The notes under the pieces were generated by a model that did no database searches, was not told the origin of the DNA, and saw nothing but the letters and a program-made list of their open reading frames with translations. From contig NZ_CABTWO010000004.1 in NCBI RefSeq assembly GCF_902488535.1, positions 62,001 through 126,000 on the forward strand: a DNA stretch of 64,000 nt. The letters run 5' to 3'. This document shows, piece by piece, positions 43,772-51,594 of this stretch; the stretch's first letter is position 1, and each line of letters opens with the position of its first letter. This DNA comes from an uncultured Mobiluncus sp. Lineage in GTDB: Bacteria; Actinomycetota; Actinomycetes; Actinomycetales; Actinomycetaceae. The position numbers were made by a program, and so were the translations under genes.

Positions 43772-44956
43772 GTGGACGATTTTCGGGAAGGTAACTGGCT
43801 GTTGCGTGCCGATGCCGCGGCCGGTTTGCGGGCACTGCACCGGGCTGGGCAACAAGTGAAAATGATATACATCGACCCGCCCTACAACACCGGAAACACT
43901 TTCGCCTACCACGACAGGCGCGCCAAGGACGAGTGGCTCGCCATGATGAGCCCGCTGTTGGCCGCGGCTCGTGAACTGCTCAGTGCTGACGGTCTCATCT
44001 TTATCTCGATTGACTTTAACCAGCTGTGTGAACTGAAACTCGAGATGGACCGCATTTTTGGCACCGCAAACCTAGTTGGAAACTTCGTGTGGGTCTCTAA
44101 CCTGAAAGGCCGACAGTTGGGGGCGGGACCGGCGGGAACGCACGAGTACATCTTGACCTATGCCCGCGACGCCACCCAGGTGGGACAGCTCCGCGGCCGC
44201 ACCGAACTGTTGCAAAAACTCATGCCTACCGTGTACCACCTGCCCCAACGCCAGGTGAAACACGATGCGCGCGGCGCGTACGTCACCAAGAACGAGCTGT
44301 ACAACACGAACTCGAAGTTCAACGAGGTCACTGCCCCGTCGATGGTGTTCGACATTCACTATCACCCCCAGACCGGGGCGGTGCGCACCAGTGAGGTCGG
44401 GGCTGTTGACCCCGAACTGGCCGCTGCCGGCTGGGTCTGCACCCACCCTCACCCAAATGCGAAACCGGGACTGAAGTATCATGCTTGGCGCTGGTCGCGG
44501 GCCAAGGTGGAACGCGATTATGCTGACCTGGAATTTCAGGTTCACGGCCGGGGGGTGCACCGTAGCCTAAAGATTTATACGAAAATCCGGGATTTTCATG
44601 AAACTGCCCTGAAAGACATGGTCATGGGTCCCTCAACGATTTCAGGGCAGCGAGAACTGCAGCGTCTGGGGCTCGGCGGACTGTTTGAAACCCCGAAGCC
44701 CACGGGACTGTTGCAAGTCCTCATCGAGGCCGCTACCAGCCCCGGCGACACGGTTCTAGATTTTTTTGCCGGCTCGGGCACTACCGGGCAGGCGGCGCAC
44801 GCCACCGGACGGCGTTTTTTCCTGATCCAACTGGAAGAGCCGTTTAGCTCGGCTACATCCGGTCCGGCTGGCGAACAGGGGCTGTACACTATCGCCGACC
44901 TCACCGCCGCCCGCCTGCGCGCTGCCGAAGTCCCGTTCCACGAACTGCGCTGTTAG
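43772..44956 (+). CDS. Orphan site-specific DNA methyltransferase, beta class (Mod-like)
   Basis: A 394-residue adenine (or N4-cytosine) methyltransferase. Motif IV comes first, MIYIDPPYNTGNTF (DPPY at residues 35-38), and motif I last, TVLDFFAGSGTTGQAAHATGRRFFLIQLEEP near residue 332; this order is the beta class, as in type III Mod and many N6-adenine enzymes. The middle holds the target-recognition part. At 394 residues it is shorter than typical Mod subunits (about 550-650). No restriction enzyme, specificity subunit or Vsr-like gene lies within several kb on either side, so it is solitary. Confidence 0.84.
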   Translation: MDDFREGNWLLRADAAAGLRALHRAGQQVKMIYIDPPYNTGNTFAYHDRRAKDEWLAMMSPLLAAARELLSADGLIFISIDFNQLCELKLEMDRIFGTANLVGNFVWVSNLKGRQLGAGPAGTHEYILTYARDATQVGQLRGRTELLQKLMPTVYHLPQRQVKHDARGAYVTKNELYNTNSKFNEVTAPSMVFDIHYHPQTGAVRTSEVGAVDPELAAAGWVCTHPHPNAKPGLKYHAWRWSRAKVERDYADLEFQVHGRGVHRSLKIYTKIRDFHETALKDMVMGPSTISGQRELQRLGLGGLFETPKPTGLLQVLIEAATSPGDTVLDFFAGSGTTGQAAHATGRRFFLIQLEEPFSSATSGPAGEQGLYTIADLTAARLRAAEVPFHELRC

Positions 44957-45270
44957 CCAGCTTGGCGCGGGTGTAGGCCCGCTCGTGCACTGTTTCACTA
45001 AGCGGCTGGAGCGCGCTTGGCCGTCAAACCATTGGAACACCGCCAACCACGAAACGTACCCGGACTGGGCAATCACTATCTCCCACCCGAGCGACGCGCT
45101 GCCTCGCACCACCGCGCTTTACCGGCCATATCGTGCCATCGCCCCACCAACCGTCTTGTGCCACCGCCCTCGACCGCCCTTCACCAACCATGACCGGCCT
45201 TGACCAACCCGGCTCCTCACCCCTAAAACCGTTGAAAACCCGCGAAATTCCTGGTAAATCCGACTTGTGC
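44957..45270. other. Non-coding gap between methyltransferase and brnQ
   Basis: A C-rich stretch (CCGCCCTCGACCGCCCTTCACC and similar at about 45160-45210) with short direct repeats but no convincing gene or stem-loop. The brnQ promoter lies at its end. Confidence 0.4.
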
Positions 45271-45276
45271 TAGGCT
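45248..45276 (+). promoter_or_regulatory. Candidate promoter of brnQ
   Basis: TTCCTG (45248-45253), a 17-base spacer and TAGGCT (45271-45276), with an extended TGC before the -10. A leader of about 45 bases with AAGGAAGG leads to the ATG. Confidence 0.45.
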
Positions 45277-45326
45277 TGGAACCCGGGAAAGTCCCGCTAA
45301 TTCGCCACCCACAAGGAAGGCTCTAT

Positions 45327-46775
45327 ATGAATTCGCCCAGCCACAAAGGCTTCGACACCTACCTTTTGATTTCCGGTTTCGCCCTGTTCGCCATGTTTTT
45401 CGGCGCCGGCAACCTGATATTTCCGTTCCAAGTCGGGGTCAGCGGTGGGGCCAACGTAATCCCCGCGGTTATCGGAGTTTTGCTGACGGGCGTGCTGTTC
45501 CCGGTGGCGGGGATGATGGCGGCCTCCACGGACGCTTACGGAGCCGGGCGGATTGCAGACCGCATCGGACACATTCCGGGGCTGGTTTTGACCGTGGCTA
45601 TCTTTCTGTTCTGCGGGATGCTCTACGCGATGCCCCGCGTGGCGACCGTGTCTTGGGAAATGGCGGTGCGGCCTTTGACCAGCCTCGGAGCCCAGACCGG
45701 AGATAGTCCCGCGAATCACGTCGGGTTGTTTATTTACTCGTTGATTTTCTTTGCCATCGTGTTGATTCTGCTCAACCGTCCCGACCGGATGCTCGATCGC
45801 ATCGGGCAATACCTGACCCCGGCGCTGCTGATTTTGCTGCTTGTGATGATCGCCATCGCGATGTTTAAACTGCCCAGTGTCGAGACACTCCACCCTGACC
45901 CGGCTTACCAGGCTTCGCCCTTCACTGCCGGGCTGAAAACCGGGTACGGCACGATGGATGCCTTGGCCTCCCTGGTGTTTGGCGTCGTTATTATTACCCA
46001 GCTGCACTCCCACGGCTACAACGAAAAGCGTTCCGTGTTCCGGGCGACGACCTTTACCGCCGGGATTGCCGGAGCGTCCCTGGCCATCGTTTACACCGGC
46101 TTGGCGTTCGTGGGCACCCGCGTGGCTGACCAGGAGATTGCCAACCCGGCCGCCGGCCTGTCCCTGGCGGCGCAAATGATTTTCGGCCCGGTCGGTCAGA
46201 TTTTGTTCTCGATTATCGTGTTCCTAGCCTGCCTGACTACCGCCACCGGTCTGATGGGCGCCTCGACCCAATACTTCTGTGACCTGTTCCCGAAAGTACA
46301 TCGCTCAGCCATGCTGGGGATTCACGTGGTGGTTTCCCTGCTGGTAGCCAACCTGGGCTTAGAGAACATCCTCGCCATCGTGGTGACGATTGGTCTGGCG
46401 ACCTATCCCCCGGCTATCTGCCTGATTCTCATCGCCCTGCTGGATTACACCATGAAGCGCCAGCTGTTCTGGACCTACCGGCTTTCCGCGTGGGTGGCCG
46501 GCATCATTGGGATTTTTGAGGCCATCTCCACTTTCAAGTTGCCGGCTTGGGAGGACGTCAGCGGTTGGCAGCAGGCTATGCAAAACGTTTTGCATGTCCT
46601 GCCGTTGGGCAGTGTCCAGATGGGCTGGCTGACCCCCGCTTTGGCCGGGGTCGCGGTGGGTATCGCCATTGACCTGCTGCATCCCATCGATGTGGCCAAG
46701 CTGCCGGTTTCCCAGACTCCGACCGGGATTCCTGACCGGGACTCGGAGACAGACGAACTGCCGGTTGAGGGCTAA
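45327..46775 (+). CDS. brnQ: Branched-chain amino acid transporter BrnQ (LIVCS family)
   Basis: About 482 residues with roughly 12 hydrophobic segments. The start KGFDTYLLISGFALFAMFFGAGNLIFPFQVGVSGG carries the FFGAGNLIFP motif that identifies BrnQ sodium-coupled Leu/Ile/Val symporters; ISxxxTFxxG elements are seen further on (VFGVVIITQLHSHGYNEKRSVFRATTFTAG). The ATG at 45327 has AAGGAAGG six bases upstream; the longer in-frame GTG start at 45267 overlaps the promoter. A bidirectional terminator lies after the gene. Confidence 0.92.
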   Translation: MNSPSHKGFDTYLLISGFALFAMFFGAGNLIFPFQVGVSGGANVIPAVIGVLLTGVLFPVAGMMAASTDAYGAGRIADRIGHIPGLVLTVAIFLFCGMLYAMPRVATVSWEMAVRPLTSLGAQTGDSPANHVGLFIYSLIFFAIVLILLNRPDRMLDRIGQYLTPALLILLLVMIAIAMFKLPSVETLHPDPAYQASPFTAGLKTGYGTMDALASLVFGVVIITQLHSHGYNEKRSVFRATTFTAGIAGASLAIVYTGLAFVGTRVADQEIANPAAGLSLAAQMIFGPVGQILFSIIVFLACLTTATGLMGASTQYFCDLFPKVHRSAMLGIHVVVSLLVANLGLENILAIVVTIGLATYPPAICLILIALLDYTMKRQLFWTYRLSAWVAGIIGIFEAISTFKLPAWEDVSGWQQAMQNVLHVLPLGSVQMGWLTPALAGVAVGIAIDLLHPIDVAKLPVSQTPTGIPDRDSETDELPVEG

Positions 46776-46802
46776 CCTTCGGCGCCGAATACATAAAAAT
46801 CA

Positions 46803-46834
46803 GTTGGGCACTGCAGATATCTGCAGTGCCCAAC
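46803..46834. terminator. Perfect 32-base palindrome, bidirectional terminator
   Basis: Each 16-base arm is an exact complement of the other (arms 46803-46818 and 46819-46834, meeting at the ATAT centre). GGTTTTAA follows on the plus strand and TGATTTTTAT on the minus strand. It separates the convergent brnQ and rplJL units. Confidence 0.85.
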
Positions 46835-46887
46835 GGTTTTAAGCCTGTGAACGGCTTTCGGAGTGCAGCGCACCCCGGAAAGCGCGA

Positions 46888-47277
46888 CTACTTCAGGGTA
46901 ACCTCGGCGCCGGCCTCTTCGAGGTCAGCCTTGGCCTTCTCAGCGTCTTCCTTCTTGGCGCCTTCGAGGATGGCCTTGGGAGCGCCATCAACCAGGTCCT
47001 TGGCTTCCTTCAAGCCCAGGCCGGTCAGAGCCTTGACGACCTTGATAACCGGCACCTTGGAGGAGCCAGCGCTCTCGAGCACTACGTCAAACTCGGTCTT
47101 TTCTTCGCCACCAGCGGCTTCGCCACCAGCAGCCGGAGCAGCCGCCACGGCCACCGCGGCCGGAGCAGCAGCGGTCACGTCAAAGACCTCTTCGAACTTC
47201 TTAACGAAGTCAGAGATCTCAATCAGGGTCATATCCTTGAACACGTCGATCAGTTCATCAACAGTCATTTTCGCCAT
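46888..47277 (-). CDS. rplL: 50S ribosomal protein L7/L12
   Basis: A 129-residue ribosomal stalk protein. It shows an N-terminal dimerisation helix (KMTVDELIDVFKDMTLIEISDFVKKFEEVFDV), an Ala/Pro/Val hinge (AAAPAAVAVAAAPAAGG), and the globular CTD (VVLESAGSSKVPVIKVVKALTGLGLKEAKDLVDGAPKAILEGAKKEDAEKAKADLEEAGAEVTLK), with VKALTGLGLKEAK conserved for factor binding. The ATG at 47277 is preceded by AAAGGA with eight bases of spacing; the in-frame ATG at 47286 lies against the ribosome site. It lies 108 bases downstream of rplJ. Confidence 0.97.
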   Translation of the reverse strand: MAKMTVDELIDVFKDMTLIEISDFVKKFEEVFDVTAAAPAAVAVAAAPAAGGEAAGGEEKTEFDVVLESAGSSKVPVIKVVKALTGLGLKEAKDLVDGAPKAILEGAKKEDAEKAKADLEEAGAEVTLK

Positions 47278-47385
47278 TTTCGGCATCCTTTCGGTTTATC
47301 CGCCTGGTGGTTCCTATCACACCGGGCTTCGCTCTCGCTAGGGCGAGCGCATTTCTTTTTGAATCTAGGTCTAAAGTAAAGCGCC

Positions 47386-47907
47386 TCAGGCCGCGAGTTT
47401 TTCGCGGTAGGCGTCGATGGTGCGAACCGTCTTGGAGGCCGAAGCCTGGAACAGCCCGGCAGCGCGAGTTTGCAGCGCCTTGAGCAATCCAGCGGACTTC
47501 GCCAGCAAAACTTCGCGGGATTCCAGGGAAGCGAGTTTCTTAACAGCGTCAGCATCGAGGAATTCTCCGTCCATGATGCCCGCTTTCAAAACCAGCGCCT
47601 TGTTATCCTTCGCAAAGGTATCCAGAGCCTTGGCGACGCTAACAACATCACCATCGGCCGGGACAAAAGCAATAGCGGTCGGTCCCACGAGATATTCGTC
47701 GAGACCCTCCAGCCCTGCTTCCTTCATAGCCAGCTTCGCGAGCTTGTTCTTCGCTACGGAGTAACGTACTCCTACCCCAAGCGAGGTACGCAGCTCTTTC
47801 ATCTGCTTTACGGTCAGACCACGGTATTCGGTCAAAATAACAGCGGTGGAATCCTTCGCGGATGCCGCGAGAGACTGCACATCTGTGACTTTATTAGGCC
47901 TTGCCAT
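47386..47907 (-). CDS. rplJ: 50S ribosomal protein L10
   Basis: A 173-residue stalk base protein: MARPNKVTDVQSLAASAKDSTAVILTEYRGLTVKQMKELRTSL, YSVAKNKLAKLAM, GPTAIAFVPADGDVVSVAKALDTFAKDN, and a C-terminal helix region for L12 dimers. L10 anchors L12 and, with it, binds its own leader RNA to repress translation. The leader is at 47908-48123. AGGAGGG precedes the ATG. It is the first gene of rplJL. Confidence 0.96.
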   Translation of the reverse strand: MARPNKVTDVQSLAASAKDSTAVILTEYRGLTVKQMKELRTSLGVGVRYSVAKNKLAKLAMKEAGLEGLDEYLVGPTAIAFVPADGDVVSVAKALDTFAKDNKALVLKAGIMDGEFLDADAVKKLASLESREVLLAKSAGLLKALQTRAAGLFQASASKTVRTIDAYREKLAA

Positions 47908-48123
47908 GAGCCCTCCTTCCGTTTTCAGCCGGCGTCACGGAGTTTTGGGCAATAGAAAAGCCCCGGGCGCAAGATCCGGGGCGTACAGACACAGTTTCCA
48001 CGCTTTCTATGTAGGGTTTTATCCCTGCACAAGGTCGGTGGGTCACCGTTCGTGATTCGCTTATCGTTTCCTGCGCAGGCTCAGCTATCGCTGAATTATC
48101 CAATCGGACCGGCGGTCTTAGGC
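47908..48123 (-). ncRNA. rplJ leader RNA (putative L10 leader)
   Basis: About 216 bases of untranslated leader between the predicted rplJ transcript start and the ATG. It holds a strong stem (GCCCCGG 47960-47966 with CCGGGGC 47976-47982, loop nine bases) followed by TTTTC on the minus strand, which is terminator-like and suits L10-controlled attenuation. Confidence 0.6.
47951..47982 (-). terminator. Terminator-like attenuator in the rplJ leader
   Basis: A 7-base G/C stem with CTTTTC immediately after it in minus-strand order. It sits about 53-75 bases before the rplJ start. Confidence 0.5.
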
Positions 48124-48129
48124 TCGTAT

Positions 48130-48158
48130 AGACTAGCACATTGGCCGCCCGGAGCCAA
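48130..48158 (-). promoter_or_regulatory. Promoter of rplJ-rplL
   Basis: Minus-strand TTGGCT (48153-48158) and TAGTCT (48130-48135) with a 17-base spacer. Confidence 0.6.
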
Positions 48159-48199
48159 ATCTGCGGTTTCCCTTGACCCCGCGAAAACTCACCGGCACC

Positions 48200-48853
48200 C
48201 TAGGGGCGCGTAGTGCGCACCAGGAGCTGTTCGATGGCGTGGCGGCGGCGGTTGAGAGCGGCGCCGGGCTGGTCAAACTTGGTGAACTGCCAGGGCGCCG
48301 CCAGGCTCATGAACGTGTTGATGGCGACTTCCGGGCTGGTTTTCATTTCGTTTTGCAGCCAGGAACGAATAATTACGAAAGTGTTTTGTACCTGCTGTTC
48401 GGCAGCCATGGCAACCCATAGGTCGCCGTTGTTTTCCCCGGAATAGGTCACGTAATCCAGGACGTAGCGGCGCAGATACTGGTGAAAGTAGTCGCTGAAA
48501 TAGCCGCGGGTTCCTGACGAGGGCACGTCAAGGAAAATATGGCGGTACACCTCAGCGTGACTGGCGATGTGTTCCAACAGTTCGATATAAATCTGACGCC
48601 AGCGCAGTAGGTAGTTTTCCCGGCTGGCGCTGAGTAATTGGCCGATGGCGGGGAAAAATTCGTGGATTTCCGCCAGCAGACACTTAGCCAACAGTTCGGC
48701 GGGGCTGGAGGCGTGGGCGTAAAACGTGCCCCGGGACACGCCCGCTTCTTTCGTCAGCTCCGACACGGAGACATCTTCCGGAGCCCGAGTGGCGCAGAGA
48801 CGCAAAATAGCGTCATTCAGGCTAGCCCGCGCGCGGGCATAGCGCGGATCCAT
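48200..48853 (-). CDS. TetR-family transcriptional regulator
   Basis: About 217 residues. The N-terminal helix-turn-helix is clear (LNDAILRLCATRAPEDVSVSELTKEAGVSRGTFYAHASSPAELLAKCL), with SVSELTKEAGVSRGTFYAHF-like TetR spacing. The C-terminal part is helical and would bind a ligand or dimerise. The ATG at 48853 is chosen: GAGG lies upstream and the fold starts there. The 65 extra residues of the longest frame have no ribosome site and overlap the dms promoter. It is divergent from dmsABC, and a 22-base operator lies between; it probably represses dms and itself. Confidence 0.88.
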   Translation of the reverse strand: MDPRYARARASLNDAILRLCATRAPEDVSVSELTKEAGVSRGTFYAHASSPAELLAKCLLAEIHEFFPAIGQLLSASRENYLLRWRQIYIELLEHIASHAEVYRHIFLDVPSSGTRGYFSDYFHQYLRRYVLDYVTYSGENNGDLWVAMAAEQQVQNTFVIIRSWLQNEMKTSPEVAINTFMSLAAPWQFTKFDQPGAALNRRRHAIEQLLVRTTRP

Positions 48854-48959
48854 CACCACCTCACCGGTCGGAAAACTCAAAGGCTCGTTTCTTGCCACAA
48901 ATTTATTGTGACACAACCCGCGGACAAGCCGAAACATTAATAAAAAATTACGCAACATT

Positions 48960-48981
48960 CTATTGAACATGTGTCCAATAG
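48960..48981. promoter_or_regulatory. Inverted-repeat operator between tetR and dmsA
   Basis: CTATTG (48960-48965) and CAATAG (48976-48981) match perfectly; full 11-base arms match in nine positions. The 22-base site sits between the -35 and -10 of the dms promoter. Confidence 0.7.
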
Positions 48982-48991
48982 TGTGTAATAT
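48963..48991 (+). promoter_or_regulatory. Promoter of the dmsABC operon
   Basis: TTGAAC (48963-48968), 17-base spacer, TAATAT (48986-48991). The leader to the dmsA ATG is about 42 bases with AAAGGAA. Confidence 0.75.
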
Positions 48992-49039
48992 AAATCCCGA
49001 AGAAAGTGGCTTCATTTGAACTGCGGAAAAGGAACACTT

Positions 49040-51583
49040 ATGGCACAACAGAGCGAAAAGACCTCGGGAATTTCCCGGCGGTCATTTTTACAATGGTCCG
49101 GTGTGGCTGCTGGAACCGCAACCTTACTGAGCATGGAAGGCTCGCTGCCGGGCTCTTCGGCAGCCAACGCCGCCGCACCTGACGACACCAAGCTGGTGTG
49201 GTCGGCTTGTACCGTGAACTGTGGTTCGCGCTGCCCGCTGCAACTGCAGGTCAAGAACGGTCGAGTCGTGCGGGTCCTGCCTGACGACACCGGTACGAAC
49301 GAACTCGGCTCTCAATCCGTGCGCGCTTGCGTGCGCGGTCGCTCCATTCGGCACCGGATTTACAATCCCGATCGGCTAAAGAAGCCGCTGAAGCGCAAAC
49401 CCGGCACGAAACGCGGCGCCGGTGAGTGGGTGGAAATCAGCTGGGAGCAAGCCCTGGACGAAATCGCCGAAAAGATGAAAGAAATCAAGTCCAAGTACGG
49501 CAATGAAGCCTTTTACATCAACTACGGCACCGGCACCCTCGGATCTGTTGTTTCGACCTCGTGGCCCCCGGATGTGACCGCGTTTGCCCGCCTCATGAAC
49601 TGCTGGGGTGGCTACCTCGATCACTATTCCGACTACTCCACTACGGAAATCACCACAGCCTACCCGTATTTTTACGGGACTTGGTTCGGATCGAACTCGC
49701 TCGATGACGCGGCGCGTTCAAAGCTGCAGGTCATGTTTGGCAACAACCCGCTGGAAACCCGCATGAGCGGGGGCGGACTGACGTTCACCACCCTAGAGAC
49801 GAAAAAGGCTTCCGGGGTGCGCACCATCATCATCGACCCGCGCTATTCCGAAACTGCGGTGGATTTGGCGGACGAGTGGGTGGCTTTGCGTCCGGGGACG
49901 GATGCGGCTCTCATTGCGGGCATGATTCACGTCATGCTCCAGGAAAACCTGCAAGACCAAGCGTTCCTGGATACCTATTGTGTGGGCTTTGACGAGGCCC
50001 ATATGCCGCCCGGCGCTCCTGCTAACGCGTCTTACCGCGCCTATATCGAAGGGAAAAAGGACGGTATCGAGAAAACTCCCCAGTGGGCCAGCGCAGTCAC
50101 CGGCGTACCGGAACAAACCATCCGCCAGCTGGCTCGTGAAATTGCCACCGCGAAACCCTGCGCAATTACCCAGGGATGGGGTCCGCAACGCCACGCCAAC
50201 GGGGAAAATACTGCCCGCGCTATCTTCCTGTTGGCCTGCGTGACCGGCAACGTGGGTATCCCCGGTGGCGGTAACGGAGCTCGGGAATCCTCACCCGCCC
50301 TCGGGGTCGGCAAGAACCTGACCACCTCGAAACCGAACCCGTCAATGAAGATTATCTCGGTGTTCTCGTGGCTGGACGCTATTGAGCACGGCGAAAAGAT
50401 GGACACATTCAACTCGGGTGTGATGGAAAAACCCGAGCTGGGCGTGCGGAGCTTTAAAGTCCCGGTCGACGATAACGGCACTCCCACCAACACAAAGCTG
50501 GAAGTCCCCATTAAGATGGTGTGGCAATACGGCGGAAACTCGCTGGTCAACCAAACCGGAGAAAACGCCGCTTCTGTGAAAATCCTCCAGGACGAATCCA
50601 AGTGCGAACTCATTGTCGATTGTGACATTCAGATGACGGTGTCTTGCCGTTACGCCGATTACGTCCTGCCCGGCACTTCCGCCGCCGAGGAATCCGACTA
50701 TCATGCTGGGGAAAACGGCGCGCCGATGGCTTACGGGATTGTTTCCTCGCAAGCCATCAAACCCCTCTATCAGTGCAAGGACGTTTACACGATTTGCACT
50801 GAACTGGCCGACCGCCTGGGCATAAAGGACGACTTCACCGAAGGCAAGACCCGCGAGGGGTGGCTAAAAGAGGCGATTGACGCCGCACGCGAAGACGACC
50901 CCGAACTGCCCACCTTTGAGGAATGGAAAAAGATGGGGGTCTACCGCCGCTACGAGGGGCCGGTCGTCTCGATGGAAGATTTCCGCACGGATCCGCAGGC
51001 CAACCCCCTGCCCACCCCCAGCGGAAAGATCGAAATCTATTCCCAGCGCATCGAACAGATGGCTACCAAGTGGACTTTCGACGACTTCCGCGAAAAGGCC
51101 GAGGGCGACCGACTGGTGCCGCTGCCCGAATACGTAGAGACTTGGGACGGACCGGCCGCCGCCATGACCGGCAAGTATCCGCTGCAATGTATCGGCCACC
51201 ACTTCAAAGGTCGGACCCACTCGTCCTACGGAAACGTGGACTGGCTGCGGGAGGCTCACTTGCAAACCATCTGGATTAACCCGATTGATGCCAAGGCTCG
51301 CGGGATTAAGAACGGCGACCTGGTGTTTGCCTACAACGACCGTGGAACTGTGAGGATTGAAGCGAAAGTCACTCCCCGCATTGCTCCCGGAGTCGTTTCC
51401 CTGCCCCAGGGCGCGTGGTACCACCCGGTCGACGCCTCCGAGGTGAAACCCCCGGCCGGAGCTAACCCGGATATTCCGGTGGACATCGGCGGAAACACCA
51501 ATACTTTGTCCTCGCTGCACCCCTCGCCCTTGGCGCATGGCAACGCGGTACATACCATCACCGTGGAAATTGAGAAGGCTTAG
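49040..51583 (+). CDS. dmsA: DMSO reductase-family molybdoenzyme, catalytic subunit DmsA
   Basis: About 847 residues. A Tat signal (ISRRSFLQWSG, Arg13-Arg14) begins the protein. The [4Fe-4S] site is C57-x3-C61-x3-C65-x31-C97 (CTVNCGSRC...RACVRG). GGYLDHYSDYSTTEIT holds a Ser candidate for the Mo ligand, as in DmsA. Further motifs: LQVMFGNNPLETRMSGGG, IIDPRYSETAVDLADEWVALRPGTDAALIAG, ITQGWGPQRHANGENTARAI and, at the end, HHFKGRTHSSYGNVDWLREA. It reduces DMSO or related N-/S-oxides at the outer membrane face. dmsB and dmsC follow. Confidence 0.9.
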   Translation: MAQQSEKTSGISRRSFLQWSGVAAGTATLLSMEGSLPGSSAANAAAPDDTKLVWSACTVNCGSRCPLQLQVKNGRVVRVLPDDTGTNELGSQSVRACVRGRSIRHRIYNPDRLKKPLKRKPGTKRGAGEWVEISWEQALDEIAEKMKEIKSKYGNEAFYINYGTGTLGSVVSTSWPPDVTAFARLMNCWGGYLDHYSDYSTTEITTAYPYFYGTWFGSNSLDDAARSKLQVMFGNNPLETRMSGGGLTFTTLETKKASGVRTIIIDPRYSETAVDLADEWVALRPGTDAALIAGMIHVMLQENLQDQAFLDTYCVGFDEAHMPPGAPANASYRAYIEGKKDGIEKTPQWASAVTGVPEQTIRQLAREIATAKPCAITQGWGPQRHANGENTARAIFLLACVTGNVGIPGGGNGARESSPALGVGKNLTTSKPNPSMKIISVFSWLDAIEHGEKMDTFNSGVMEKPELGVRSFKVPVDDNGTPTNTKLEVPIKMVWQYGGNSLVNQTGENAASVKILQDESKCELIVDCDIQMTVSCRYADYVLPGTSAAEESDYHAGENGAPMAYGIVSSQAIKPLYQCKDVYTICTELADRLGIKDDFTEGKTREGWLKEAIDAAREDDPELPTFEEWKKMGVYRRYEGPVVSMEDFRTDPQANPLPTPSGKIEIYSQRIEQMATKWTFDDFREKAEGDRLVPLPEYVETWDGPAAAMTGKYPLQCIGHHFKGRTHSSYGNVDWLREAHLQTIWINPIDAKARGIKNGDLVFAYNDRGTVRIEAKVTPRIAPGVVSLPQGAWYHPVDASEVKPPAGANPDIPVDIGGNTNTLSSLHPSPLAHGNAVHTITVEIEKA

Positions 51584-51594
51584 GAGGATACATC

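Noticed and set aside
44985..45203. Small plus-strand frame between the methyltransferase and brnQ
   Set aside because: No ribosome site, low-complexity C-rich DNA and no conserved features.
48854..49048. Longer TetR start upstream of 48853
   Set aside because: It would cover the dms promoter and the operator, has no ribosome site, and adds residues unlike a TetR N-terminus.
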